Shown here one piece after another: positions 1-7,810 of a DNA stretch of 12,019 nt; positions within the stretch are counted from its first letter, which is position 1; every line of letters starts with the position of its first letter. The DNA lies in assembly GCA_030431355.1 (NCBI GenBank), contig JAUIJG010000147.1:1-12019 (forward strand). Reading direction: 5' to 3'. The notes beneath the pieces were generated by a model, which was not told where the DNA came from, did no database searches, and saw only the letters and a list, made by a program, of their open reading frames with translations. The position numbers and the translations under genes are program-made. Source of the stretch: a bacterium. GTDB lineage: Bacteria > Cyanobacteriota > Vampirovibrionia > Obscuribacterales > Obscuribacteraceae.

Positions 1-737
1 AATGCAGCCATGGCCGCACCGTATCCGTTGTCTATGTTTACAACGGTGACACCAGAGGCGCAGCTATTCAACATGGTGAACATGGGGGCCAGTCCGGCAA
101 AATTGGCTCCGTAGCCGACAGAAGTCGGAACAGCTATCACCGGGCACGGTACCAGCCCTCCCACCACGCTGGGAAGTGCTCCATCCATGCCGGCCACCAC
201 AATCAGGCAATCTTGATTCATCAAAGATTCCGCTCGGTCAAGAAGCCGGTGAATGCCGGCCACACCGACATCGAATACTCTATTCATTTCGACTCCGCTG
301 TATTCGAGGATGAGGCTGGCTTCTTCCGCGACACCAAGGTCCGCAGTCCCGGCAGAAAGAACGGACACGGAAAAATCTTGCATTCTAGAATCCCGATAAT
401 CAAGATCTCCTAGAATCAGGAGTGAAGACTGACCATTGTAGACACCATCAGGAATTTCGGTCAGGACAGCCTCTGCTTTGTCCGGGGAGACTCTTGTGGC
501 AAAGACTCGGCGGGAAGATTCCAGTAAACTGCTGGCCACCGCTACGATCTGCTCCGCGCTCTTTCCCGGTCCATAAATGGTCTCGGCGAACCCCTGACGC
601 AATTCACGATGGGTGTCCACCCTGGCGAAGCCTAAATCCGTAAAAGGCATATGCTTTATCGCTTCAAAAGCCTTCTCCGGCGACAACTTTCCTGATGCTA
701 CTTGATCAAGAAGCTCATTTAGTCGATCACCATGCAA
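1..737 (-). CDS. larB: LarB, nickel-pincer cofactor biosynthesis carboxylase/hydrolase (3' end cut by window)
   Basis: LarB carboxylates the pyridinium ring of nicotinic acid adenine dinucleotide and hydrolyses the phosphoanhydride, the first step to the nickel-pincer nucleotide of lactate racemase. My reading gives 245 residues before the window edge; the family is about 250 long, so only a few C-terminal residues are missing. The N-terminal helix leads into the family motif DLGFARVD (34-41). The C-terminal PurE-like domain carries VVAGMDGALPSVVGG (180-194), PTSVGYG (204-210) and LNSCASG (223-229). C226 matches the cysteine that binds substrate covalently in characterised LarB. I chose the TTG start at 737 because an in-frame TGA lies a few codons upstream, GAGGGGG sits about 10 nt before it, and the resulting N-terminus (RLNELLDQVASGKLSPE) looks like LarB. 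The first in-frame ATG is residue 30 and would cut this helix. It follows larE by 48 bp on the same strand. Confidence 0.93.
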   Translation of the reverse strand, partial: MHGDRLNELLDQVASGKLSPEKAFEAIKHMPFTDLGFARVDTHRELRQGFAETIYGPGKSAEQIVAVASSLLESSRRVFATRVSPDKAEAVLTEIPDGVYNGQSSLLILGDLDYRDSRMQDFSVSVLSAGTADLGVAEEASLILEYSGVEMNRVFDVGVAGIHRLLDRAESLMNQDCLIVVAGMDGALPSVVGGLVPCPVIAVPTSVGYGANFAGLAPMFTMLNSCASGVTVVNIDNGYGAAMAA

Positions 738-785
738 AATCTTCGTGCCCCCTCAGGCAATAAGAATCAAGAGTACAGCCCTAGT

Positions 786-1694
786 TTAGAAGCCGGGTCC
801 AGGTCTGGCTGTAGACAATGCGGCTCCATACTTGACGAAGGCAGGAGCCTCACTTTCACCGCTAACGGATCCGGTTCTGTAACCGAGGGGATCAATCTCC
901 ACTTCGGAAAAACCCAACTTCTTCAACTCATCTTCAATGCGGAGTACAAGATGAGGCTTTACTTTGAAGGCATAAACTTCGTCGGCACCAACCTCCACCG
1001 AGGCACGTTCTTCGAAATGGCGAACCCGTACCTGACTGAAGCCCAGGCTCCTCACATACTCTTCGGCTCTCTCCACCCTGGTGAGTTTATCGACAGAGAC
1101 AGTTGTATTTATGGGAATGCGTGATGCAAGACAAGCGTCCTGGGGACGGTCCCAGGAAGGCAGACTGGCTCGTCTAGCCAGAAAGCGAATCTCTTTTTTA
1201 GTTAAGCCAGCATCCACAAGCGGACTCTCCACCTTAAATTGGTCGGCCGCCATGGAACCCGGGCGCAACTCTGACTGATCATTGACATTGGCTCCGGAAG
1301 CTATATGGTGGATGCCCCAGTTGCTGGCCTGCTCAGACAGGATGCTGAAGAGTGTCGCTTTGCAAAAGAAACAACGCATACCATCATTGTCCTTATACTG
1401 AGCGATGTTTATCTCGTCAGTCTCAATTTCATCAAGTTTCCAGTTGAAAAGCTCGGCTTGAGCCCTGGCAGCCAAAAGAGACTCCTGGGCAAGGCTCGAA
1501 GATACGCCGATAACAACTCTAGCCCGGTTGCGCAGCAACTTCTTGGCATAGAACGCCACAAGAGAGCTGTCTACTCCACCGGAGTATGCCACCAGAAGGC
1601 TTCCGAGCTGAAGGATCCGATTTATGAGGATCTTCTCTTTCTGCTCAACTACCTCCAGCTCTTCGCTCGTCAACAACAAATCCATGTCACTCAT
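786..1694 (-). CDS. larE: LarE, ATP-dependent sulfur insertase of nickel-pincer cofactor synthesis
   Basis: LarE is a PP-loop ATPase that adenylates the LarB product and converts its carboxylates to thiocarboxylates. The 302-residue protein has the PP-loop SGGVDSS (38-44), an ASGANVND segment (132-139) and the family motif CLASRIP (188-194). C188 corresponds to the sulfur-donor cysteine of the Lactobacillus enzyme. The only other cysteines are C108 and C111, a CxxC in MRCFFCK. That three-cysteine set is the one known to hold a [4Fe-4S] cluster in the catalytic, non-sacrificial LarE type; assigning this protein to that type is inference. After the usual end near DPLGYRTGS (268-276) there is an extra tail of about 26 residues. 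The ATG at 1694 is preferred, with GGGG about 10 nt upstream; a second Met at residue 4 is possible. It starts 20 bp after the dehydratase stop, so it is probably in the same transcript. Confidence 0.93.
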   Translation of the reverse strand: MSDMDLLLTSEELEVVEQKEKILINRILQLGSLLVAYSGGVDSSLVAFYAKKLLRNRARVVIGVSSSLAQESLLAARAQAELFNWKLDEIETDEINIAQYKDNDGMRCFFCKATLFSILSEQASNWGIHHIASGANVNDQSELRPGSMAADQFKVESPLVDAGLTKKEIRFLARRASLPSWDRPQDACLASRIPINTTVSVDKLTRVERAEEYVRSLGFSQVRVRHFEERASVEVGADEVYAFKVKPHLVLRIEDELKKLGFSEVEIDPLGYRTGSVSGESEAPAFVKYGAALSTARPGPGF

Positions 1695-1714
1695 TACTCT
1701 GATTCCCCGCCGCT

Positions 1715-3688
1715 TTAGTTCAGCCCGTTAAGACCATTGAGACCATAAGTCCGAGAAGTTGTCTCTCCGGGCTTCAAGCATCCGCCTACGATACTATTCA
1801 ATTCCGCGTGAACGCCCATTTCATCAGCATCACCAACACCTTTCTCAAGGCGACTGATGGTTCCCGCCAGTTGTTCTTTATTAATCGGTTGAGGCTTACC
1901 GACAAAGATCTTGTCGTACACCGTTTTAGTGAGACCTTCTTCCTGGGTCAAGAGTTCTTCATAAAGCTTCTCACCCGGACGCAATCCGATAAATTCAATC
2001 TCTATGTCTACACCTGGCTTCAATCCGCTAAATCTGATCAGGTCATTGGCAAGATCTAGAATTTTTACCGGCTGGCCCATATCTAATACAAAAATCTCAC
2101 CGCCTTTACCCAGAGCCGTCGCCTGGAGAATTAGCTGCACCGCTTCCGGTATCAACATAAAATAGCGAGTCGCTTCAGGGTGAGTCACAGTCACCGGTCC
2201 GCCCTGGGCGATCTGCTTTCTCCATACAGGAATGACCGAACCCCGGCTAGCGAGAACATTTCCAAAGCGAACGGCCACGTACTTGGTTTTTGTTCGCCTG
2301 GCCAGGTCCTGAACCACTAACTCAGCCATTCGCTTGGTAGCACCCATGACGGATGTGGGGTTGACAGCTTTATCACTGGAAACCAGGACAAAAGTCTCAA
2401 CCTCATGGAGATGGGACATCTCAGCCAGCACTCTGGTACCGAGAACGTTGTTAGCCACAGCCTCGGTGATATTAGCTTCCATAAGCGGCACGTGTTTGTG
2501 GGCCGCCGCATGAAAAACCGTGCTGGGTCTAAATTTTTCAAAAACGGAACGCATTCTCACAGGATCACGAATGTCTGCGATTACAGGAAAAATCTCCACC
2601 GGCTCCGGTCTGTTTTTCAGCTCCTGTTCGATAGAGAAGATTGAGTTCTCACCCTTCCCTAGAATTATGAGCTTCTTAGGCTGGAATCGCATTATCTGGC
2701 GACACAATTCGCTACCGATGGAGCCGCCCGCACCGGTGACCAGTACGGTTCTATCTTCCAAATAACTCGAAATCGAAGCGTTGTCCATCTCGATGGGCTC
2801 GCGACCAAGTAGATCTTCAAGGGACACTTCTCGTAGCTGACTGACACTTACTTTGCCGTCTATCAATTCAAACAGACCCGGCAAGATCCTTGTGTCGACT
2901 TCAGCGACTCTACAAATCTCCACAATCTTTCTTATCTCCGACGCAGGCGCTGAAGGCATCGCGATAATAACCTGGTCGATAAAAAGAGACTCGATCAACT
3001 TCGGCAAGTCTTTAGTGGTACCAAATACAGTGAGGGCTCCTATGCGGGTGCGCAGCTTGGATGGGTCATCATCGATGAGACCGACAACATCAACGCCAAG
3101 GTCGGACCGCTGGCTAAGCTCTTTGAGAACCATCTGACCGGAATCACCGGCTCCCACCACCAGGCTTCTGCGCCGCACCGGCTGACGCCAGTGTTTACGC
3201 TGACTGTGTTCGATGGCCAGGCGACGTAAAACCCGGGGACCTGAAAGGCTGAGAAAAGCAAGAATGCTATTTATGAAAATAATGCCGTAAGACAAATGAC
3301 TGCCACCGATGATCAGATAGCCGGAAGCTCTTACAATCAAGAAGAAGGTGGTTACTGTCATGACAGAGCAGAAAAGCTCCATGACCTCTGTCAAACCGGT
3401 ATAGCGCCACAGACGACGATAGACCCCGAACATCCAGTTGGATAGAAGGATCAGGGTGATAGTCAGAGGCGCGTAGACCGAGAGCTGGTACCAGTAAGGC
3501 TCGGCGATATGACCGTCGAATCGGATCAAGTACGCCCCTAGAAGCGCCAGACCAAGCACTCCACAGTCAAGAATCACCTGCATGACCCGCTTCCAGCGGA
3601 TCTGTCCAAATAACTTGCTTTTTAGAGAAGTGCTGGCAATCTCGGATTTTTCCAGTCTTTCGGGACTTTCCAAATTTATAGACCCCAT
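1715..3688 (-). CDS. Membrane-anchored NDP-sugar 4,6-dehydratase, FlaA1/WbpM/CapD family
   Basis: This 657-residue protein matches the large membrane form of UDP-GlcNAc 4,6-dehydratases, which make keto-deoxy sugars for capsule, O-antigen or protein glycosylation. Hydrophobic segments near 36-55, 70-90, 103-125 and 132-150 anchor it in the inner membrane. A first Rossmann-like domain begins with VVGAGDSGQ (177-185). The catalytic short-chain dehydrogenase domain begins with VTGAGGSIGSE (317-327), binds NAD(P), and has SSDKAVNPT (437-445) followed by MGATK (448-452). Met replaces Tyr in the YxxxK motif, as is normal for WbpM-like long members, with D439 and K440 nearby. RFGNVLASRGSV (474-485) and LRPGEKLYEEL (569-579) are further family motifs. 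The C-terminus ends in an unusual GLN triplet repeat. The ATG at 3688 has no good Shine-Dalgarno sequence, but no better start is visible. The exact sugar substrate cannot be read. Genes capD, wbpM, pglF and flaA1 are all relatives. Confidence 0.92.
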   Translation of the reverse strand: MGSINLESPERLEKSEIASTSLKSKLFGQIRWKRVMQVILDCGVLGLALLGAYLIRFDGHIAEPYWYQLSVYAPLTITLILLSNWMFGVYRRLWRYTGLTEVMELFCSVMTVTTFFLIVRASGYLIIGGSHLSYGIIFINSILAFLSLSGPRVLRRLAIEHSQRKHWRQPVRRRSLVVGAGDSGQMVLKELSQRSDLGVDVVGLIDDDPSKLRTRIGALTVFGTTKDLPKLIESLFIDQVIIAMPSAPASEIRKIVEICRVAEVDTRILPGLFELIDGKVSVSQLREVSLEDLLGREPIEMDNASISSYLEDRTVLVTGAGGSIGSELCRQIMRFQPKKLIILGKGENSIFSIEQELKNRPEPVEIFPVIADIRDPVRMRSVFEKFRPSTVFHAAAHKHVPLMEANITEAVANNVLGTRVLAEMSHLHEVETFVLVSSDKAVNPTSVMGATKRMAELVVQDLARRTKTKYVAVRFGNVLASRGSVIPVWRKQIAQGGPVTVTHPEATRYFMLIPEAVQLILQATALGKGGEIFVLDMGQPVKILDLANDLIRFSGLKPGVDIEIEFIGLRPGEKLYEELLTQEEGLTKTVYDKIFVGKPQPINKEQLAGTISRLEKGVGDADEMGVHAELNSIVGGCLKPGETTSRTYGLNGLNGLN

Positions 3689-3812
3689 ATCTATGGTGGA
3701 AAAGATATGAGATCTTACAATAGTCAGGAGTTAAATTACTTAGGCTCTATTTAGGTTACGAATCGTTGCCAAGCAGCACCCCTTAAAAGTTGCCATGAAG
3801 AGCTGACCTGAT

Positions 3813-4742
3813 TCAGCGAACGCCCATCTTACCCTTCTGCTGGCTAACCCACTCGTTGACTCTCTCTTCAGGCAAACCAAGAGCCATGGAAGTCCCCCTG
3901 ACGGCGACTTCATGACCGACATCCAGCTTCAAAATCTGATTGTACTTACGAATACACATCAACTTGATTGCACCATCTTGAAGAGAGCCGGTGGCACTCC
4001 AGACCATGAAGGCTGTGATTGCGTAACCAAGGATAATCCCCACCAGCGTGGGCATCCAGTGGAATGTAAGGTATCCTGGTGTAATTTTAATGCTGAAGAA
4101 ATAAAGTCCTGCTTCAAATAAGAAGAAGAGCAGGATATAAACCTTCACATTGCGCTTGTTGTACTTCTTGGTGAAGTCTTGTTTGTCTTCTCGGGTGAAG
4201 ATCTCTCCCCGTGTCGCTTTGAACCACCGGGTGTTTATCTCTTTCGGCTCAGGGAAAAGGAAATAAGCACCAAGGACTGTCATGAGAAGGAAGCAAGGTC
4301 CGTAATAGTGGTTTGAATCCAGAGTCTTGTATCCTTCCTGCCAGAGAGCGATATAAGGGACATACATAGCCAGAAGCAGAAGCAGGAAGTAACGACCGGG
4401 TCCCATCTTCTGTTCAACTTTCGAACCGAAAAACCAGAGGAAGTAGGAATTGCCGATGACCTGCCAGCCGGCAAAGCTTGCCATACTGGCCAGGGGCAAC
4501 TGACCGAAGATCTTCTCCCACTCTTGATTAACCACCCACTGCTGCATGGAGATTGCCGTAAAGGCATTCTTATCCATCCAGCTCTGGGCAAGAGCATGGG
4601 GCTCCCATAGCTCGACTCTGTTGGTACTCATGAATGCAAAAGCTGTGACAAACCCAAAAATAATCATCAGGGTAACGATGGGAATGGCTCCCTGGGTTTC
4701 AATTTGGACGTTACCGCCTGGTGGATTGTGACCGTAAGTCAT
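3813..4742 (-). CDS. Rhomboid-like multi-pass membrane protein with Ser-to-Cys substitution
   Basis: This 309-residue protein has several hydrophobic segments (near 20-38, 88-106, 117-134, 150-164, 200-218, 228-248) and the overall pattern of rhomboid intramembrane proteases. WQVIGNSYFLWFFGSKVEQ (93-111) resembles the rhomboid HxxxN/FLWxFG block, with Q94 in place of the His and N98 kept. GPCF (148-151), eight residues before VLGAY, aligns with the catalytic GxSG, so C150 sits where the nucleophilic Ser should be. H228, in an H-x7-G-x3-G pattern (228-239), aligns with the catalytic His of the sixth helix. The loop at 165-198 is charged and about 30 residues long. The C-terminal 60 residues are soluble. 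Whether it is a Cys-dependent protease or a pseudo-rhomboid cannot be told. The ATG at 4742 has only a weak AGG about 10 nt upstream. It lies between leuS and the dehydratase gene on the same strand, with no obvious functional link. Confidence 0.72.
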   Translation of the reverse strand: MTYGHNPPGGNVQIETQGAIPIVTLMIIFGFVTAFAFMSTNRVELWEPHALAQSWMDKNAFTAISMQQWVVNQEWEKIFGQLPLASMASFAGWQVIGNSYFLWFFGSKVEQKMGPGRYFLLLLLAMYVPYIALWQEGYKTLDSNHYYGPCFLLMTVLGAYFLFPEPKEINTRWFKATRGEIFTREDKQDFTKKYNKRNVKVYILLFFLFEAGLYFFSIKITPGYLTFHWMPTLVGIILGYAITAFMVWSATGSLQDGAIKLMCIRKYNQILKLDVGHEVAVRGTSMALGLPEERVNEWVSQQKGKMGVR

Positions 4743-4757
4743 GTCTATAAACCTGTT

Positions 4758-4771
4758 TTTTTAGCTAAAAA
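4758..4771. promoter_or_regulatory. Perfect 14-bp palindrome before the rhomboid-like gene
   Basis: The sequence TTTTTAGCTAAAAA is exactly self-complementary with no loop, which suits a dimeric protein site better than an RNA hairpin. It ends 15 bp before the ATG at 4742. Its TTAGCT core also occurs in the leuS-tyrS divergent region. A chance origin in an AT-rich leader is possible. Confidence 0.25.
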
Positions 4772-4859
4772 CTTCCTCTTTAATAAGATTACCCTTAACT
4801 ATGGCGCCTGTAACCCCGATGCCAAGAGTTAACCATGGCCAGGGAACTTCAACCGGCAC
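4761..4859 (-). CDS. Possible 32-residue single-span membrane microprotein
   Basis: Between leuS and the rhomboid-like gene is an open frame from GTG (4859) to TAA (4761), giving 32 residues. It has one hydrophobic stretch, WPWLTLGIGVTGAIV (7-21), followed by a charged tail (KGNLIKEEVFS). It ends 18 bp before the rhomboid-like ATG, so it could be translated just ahead of it. A GGGAGG lies about 20 nt before the GTG and only about 9 nt before an in-frame ACG, so the true start is unclear. I recognise no family. The rest of the 235-bp gap (4743-4977) holds a 6-bp-stem hairpin at 4889-4903 without a T-run, and nothing else I can support. Confidence 0.22.
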   Translation of the reverse strand: MPVEVPWPWLTLGIGVTGAIVKGNLIKEEVFS

Positions 4860-4977
4860 AGCAGCCGCATCCGTTCAGGCAGACCTCCCGGACCCATGGT
4901 CCGATAATCAGACAGGGTCAAGCAGACGGATACCTGCGGGTGAGAATATCCATGCCAAATTCGAACGCGGTCAAAAA

Positions 4978-7557
4978 TCAGTGAACGATGTTGACCAGTT
5001 TGTCCGGAACGACTATCACTTTCTTGATCGGGCTACCGCTCAACCTGGTCTGCACTTTGTCGTCAGCAAGAGCTAGCTCCTCGATCTTCTGTTTCTCCAG
5101 TCCCCTCTGACATGGGACCTTATTGACGATCTTTCCGTTCACCTGCAGCACCAACTCCACTTCGTCGTCTACGGTAAGAGCATCTTCATACTCGGGCCAG
5201 GAGACCAGGTGAATGGAGCTGCCGGCCTTCTCAAGAAAACCGACGCGACTCCACAGCTCCTCGGTAATATGAGGCGCCATGGGGGCTAACATGAGCAGGA
5301 GATTCCTTACGGCGAAGGAGAGAACCTGCTTCTCTGCCTCGGAAATTTTTTCTCCGGCAGGGGCAAGATTATCGGTTGAGCCACCATTATCGGTGCTGGA
5401 ATCGCTCAGCTCCTGACAGTACTTATAAAGACCGTTATTCAACTCAATGCATCTAGCAATGGCAGTGTTGAAGACATAACGTTTAGGATCCAGATCAGCA
5501 GTTACCGACTTCAATGTCTTGTGCACAAGCTTGTGGAAGTCCTTACCTTTCCTGTCCAGACTCTCATGATCGACTCCGTCCATATGAGCGCTGACAGCGT
5601 CTCTCTCTAACAAATCGCTGACGATACGCCAGATCCGACCGAGGAAACGATATTGTCCAACGGCGCCTTCTTCCGACCACTCCAGCTCTTGCTCCGGCGG
5701 AGCGGCAAAGAGAGTGAAAAGTCGAGCGGCGTCTGCCCCATACTTTTCGAAAAAGGCTGTGGTGCCAACCACGTTCCCTCTGGACTTGGACATCTTCTCT
5801 ATTCTTCCGGAAATCTCGGAGAATTTAGTCACCATCCCCTGGGAAAGGAGGTTTTCAAAGGGTTCATCACAATCTACAAGGCCGATATCCCGAAATGCTT
5901 TGGTGAAGAATCGAGAATAGAGCAAATGCAGGATGGCGTGTTCGATGCCACCCACGTATTGATCCACCGGCATCCAGTAGTCGGCCTTGGTCTTATCGAA
6001 AGCAATCTTTCCGTTATTCGCGTCTGCGTAGCGGAAGAAATACCAACTCGAGTCTATGAAAGTGTCCATGGTATCGGTCTCACGGCGAGCTTCAGAGCCG
6101 CAAGCCGGACAATCAATCTTCAGAAAAGAATCAAGCCGAGTGAGGGGTGATCCACCCTGACCGGTAATCTCGATGTCTTCCGGCAACTCCACCGGCAGAG
6201 TCTCCTCACCGACCGGCACGATGCCACAATTATCGCAATGAACCAGAGGAATGGGACAACCCCAGTAGCGCTGTCTACTTATGAGCCAATCTCTCAAACG
6301 AAACTGAACACGCTTCTTACCGGAAGCATTGGAAGCGGCCCACTCAGTCATCTTCACTTTGGCTTCAGAACTCTTCAAGCCATCGAAGGATCCGGAGTTA
6401 ACCATTATACCGGGCTGCACATAGGCTTCTTCCAGGGATTCGGACTTGCTACCATCCGGCGATATCACCTCGATTATGGGTAAGTTGTGCTCCCTGGCGA
6501 ACAAGAAATCCCGCTCATCATGAGCAGGAACACCCATTACAGCACCGGTGCCGTAGTTCATCAAAACGTAGTCCGATACCCAGATTGGAACGCTCTCACC
6601 ATTGAAAGGATTGATAACGGAGCTACCGATTGGAACTCCGGTCTTGGATTTTTCCGTGGAGATTCTCTCTAACTCGGTTTTATGTTTTGCCTCTTCAACA
6701 TACTTCTCGACCTGCTCCCGGCATTCATCGCTGGTCAACTCTTTAACCAGAGGATTCTCCGGAGCAAGGACCACATAGCTAACACCAAATGTGGTGTCTG
6801 GCCTGGTGGTAAAGACAGAGATCCTCACGTTCGGTTTGCTGTCCACGATGAAGTGAAGCTCTGCTCCCACGGACTTACCGATCCAATTTTTCTGCATCAA
6901 ACGAACAGGCTCTGGCCAACCGGTAAGTTTTTCCAGGTCCTGGAGTAGCTCATCTGCATAGTCGGTGATCTTCAAAAACCACTGACTCATCTGCTTCTGT
7001 TCGACCTTGGTCTCGGCATGCCTCCAGCAAGCGCCATCGACAACCTGTTCATTAGCTAGAACAGTATGACACTCCGGGCACCAGTTCACCGGTGCCTCCT
7101 TTCTAACAGCAAGACCCTTCTCATACAGCTTGAGGAAAAGCCACTGGGTCCAATGATAATAGTCCTTGTCGCAAGTGGTCACTTCTCGGCTCCAGTCGTA
7201 ACTTGTGCCGAGCTTCTTCAACTGCGAATCTCGCATAAACTTTATGTTCTGCCTTGTCCACTTTCCTGGATGCATCTTGTTCTTAGTGGCCGCGTTCTCC
7301 GCCGGCAATCCGAAAGCATCCCAGCCCATCGGATTGAGTACGTTGAATCCCTGCATGCGTCTCTGCCTGGAGATCACATCTGAGATGGTGTAAACCCGCA
7401 TATGTCCCATGTGCAAGTCTCCGGAGGGATACGGAAACATCACCAGAGAATAGAATTTTGGCTTATCACTCAGGTCATGGGCGATGTAGATACCGTCCTT
7501 ATCCCACTGTTCTTGCCACTTCTCTTCAATTTCCTGCGGTGTGTATTGCTTCGACAT
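4978..7557 (-). CDS. leuS: Leucyl-tRNA synthetase
   Basis: This cytosolic enzyme charges tRNA-Leu with leucine. The length, 859 residues, is normal for bacterial LeuRS. The class I signatures are HMGH (49-52) and KMSKS (588-592). The editing domain (about 225-415) has TTRPDTTFG (250-258) and [10 protein letters not shown] (342-351), so proofreading looks intact. Cysteine pairs C160/C163 and C441/C444 with C483/C486 look like zinc-binding knuckles, as in thermophile-type bacterial LeuRS. The WYFFRY segment (505-510) and [16 protein letters not shown] (535-550) are further family blocks. A small low-complexity insert with repeated STDN lies in the anticodon-binding region (about 719-732). The ATG at 7557 has GAGGA about 11 nt upstream. 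It stops with TGA, which matters because TGA is then a normal terminator in this genome. It is divergent from tyrS and heads a same-strand series of genes. Confidence 0.98.
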   Translation of the reverse strand: MSKQYTPQEIEEKWQEQWDKDGIYIAHDLSDKPKFYSLVMFPYPSGDLHMGHMRVYTISDVISRQRRMQGFNVLNPMGWDAFGLPAENAATKNKMHPGKWTRQNIKFMRDSQLKKLGTSYDWSREVTTCDKDYYHWTQWLFLKLYEKGLAVRKEAPVNWCPECHTVLANEQVVDGACWRHAETKVEQKQMSQWFLKITDYADELLQDLEKLTGWPEPVRLMQKNWIGKSVGAELHFIVDSKPNVRISVFTTRPDTTFGVSYVVLAPENPLVKELTSDECREQVEKYVEEAKHKTELERISTEKSKTGVPIGSSVINPFNGESVPIWVSDYVLMNYGTGAVMGVPAHDERDFLFAREHNLPIIEVISPDGSKSESLEEAYVQPGIMVNSGSFDGLKSSEAKVKMTEWAASNASGKKRVQFRLRDWLISRQRYWGCPIPLVHCDNCGIVPVGEETLPVELPEDIEITGQGGSPLTRLDSFLKIDCPACGSEARRETDTMDTFIDSSWYFFRYADANNGKIAFDKTKADYWMPVDQYVGGIEHAILHLLYSRFFTKAFRDIGLVDCDEPFENLLSQGMVTKFSEISGRIEKMSKSRGNVVGTTAFFEKYGADAARLFTLFAAPPEQELEWSEEGAVGQYRFLGRIWRIVSDLLERDAVSAHMDGVDHESLDRKGKDFHKLVHKTLKSVTADLDPKRYVFNTAIARCIELNNGLYKYCQELSDSSTDNGGSTDNLAPAGEKISEAEKQVLSFAVRNLLLMLAPMAPHITEELWSRVGFLEKAGSSIHLVSWPEYEDALTVDDEVELVLQVNGKIVNKVPCQRGLEKQKIEELALADDKVQTRLSGSPIKKVIVVPDKLVNIVH

Positions 7558-7810
7558 TACTTGGGTTGTCCTCTAATGAAAATCTGTTTTCAACCGAGCT
7601 ATCTCCGGCTAAAACATGCTTCTTCTGCAAGCTGAAATCTTAGCTCAGTAAAAGACGAAGAACAAGGAATAGGTAGCCCATGCTAAGATTCTTAGCTGAA
7701 CTGATTTAAATTATTGTCGAAAAAGCGACAAGCAGCTAAGCTCAAATGCTGACTTAGAAGTACTATTCGAGAAAACTAAAACGAAAAAGACTAAAAGAGG
7801 TACCGCTCTC
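7558..7810. promoter_or_regulatory. Divergent leuS-tyrS intergenic region with nested inverted repeats
   Basis: No gene is visible in these 253 bp, which must hold the promoters of both synthetase genes, though no convincing -35/-10 pair stood out. In the tyrS direction, CTTAGCTG (7691-7698) pairs perfectly with CAGCTAAG (7733-7740) and encloses a hairpin TTGTCG/CGACAA (7714-7719 and 7726-7731). GCTAAG (7682-7687) can instead pair with CTTAGC (7691-7696), which would break the outer stem. Another CTTAGCT lies at 7639-7645. On the leuS side, a bulged GC-rich hairpin occurs near 7594-7612. Competing stems suggest a regulated leader, but this is inference from pairing alone. Confidence 0.45.
7796..7800 (+). 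promoter_or_regulatory. Ribosome binding site deciding the tyrS TTG start
   Basis: AGAGG lies 10 nt before TTG at 7811. There is no in-frame ATG between the TGA at 7697-7699 and this TTG, so the site supports the rare start. AGAG can also pair with CTCT at 7806-7809, forming a small hairpin that could hide the site. Confidence 0.6.

Noticed and set aside
1..737. PurE (AIR carboxylase) assignment for the left-edge gene
   Set aside because: The C-terminal half is PurE-like, but the N-terminal DLGFARVD block, the LNSCASG cysteine and the adjacent larE identify LarB.
732..1718. Plus-strand open frames opposite larE
   Set aside because: They are antisense shadows of a well-supported gene, with no recognisable protein content.
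3689..3812. A promoter or small gene between the rhomboid-like gene and the dehydratase gene
   Set aside because: Only an 18-residue frame without a ribosome binding site and no convincing -35/-10 pair were seen.
4889..4903. CGGACC-CAT-GGTCCG hairpin downstream of leuS as a terminator
   Set aside because: There is no T-run on either side, and it lies about 75 bp past the stop.
4801..5076. Plus-strand 91-residue open frame
   Set aside because: It overlaps about 100 bp of the leuS 3' end, resembles no known protein, and has no ribosome binding site.
7796..7810. GGTACCGC near the tyrS start resembles the conserved T-box riboswitch core
   Set aside because: The match is partial, overlaps the ribosome binding site, and I could not find a Stem I with a Tyr specifier codon upstream.
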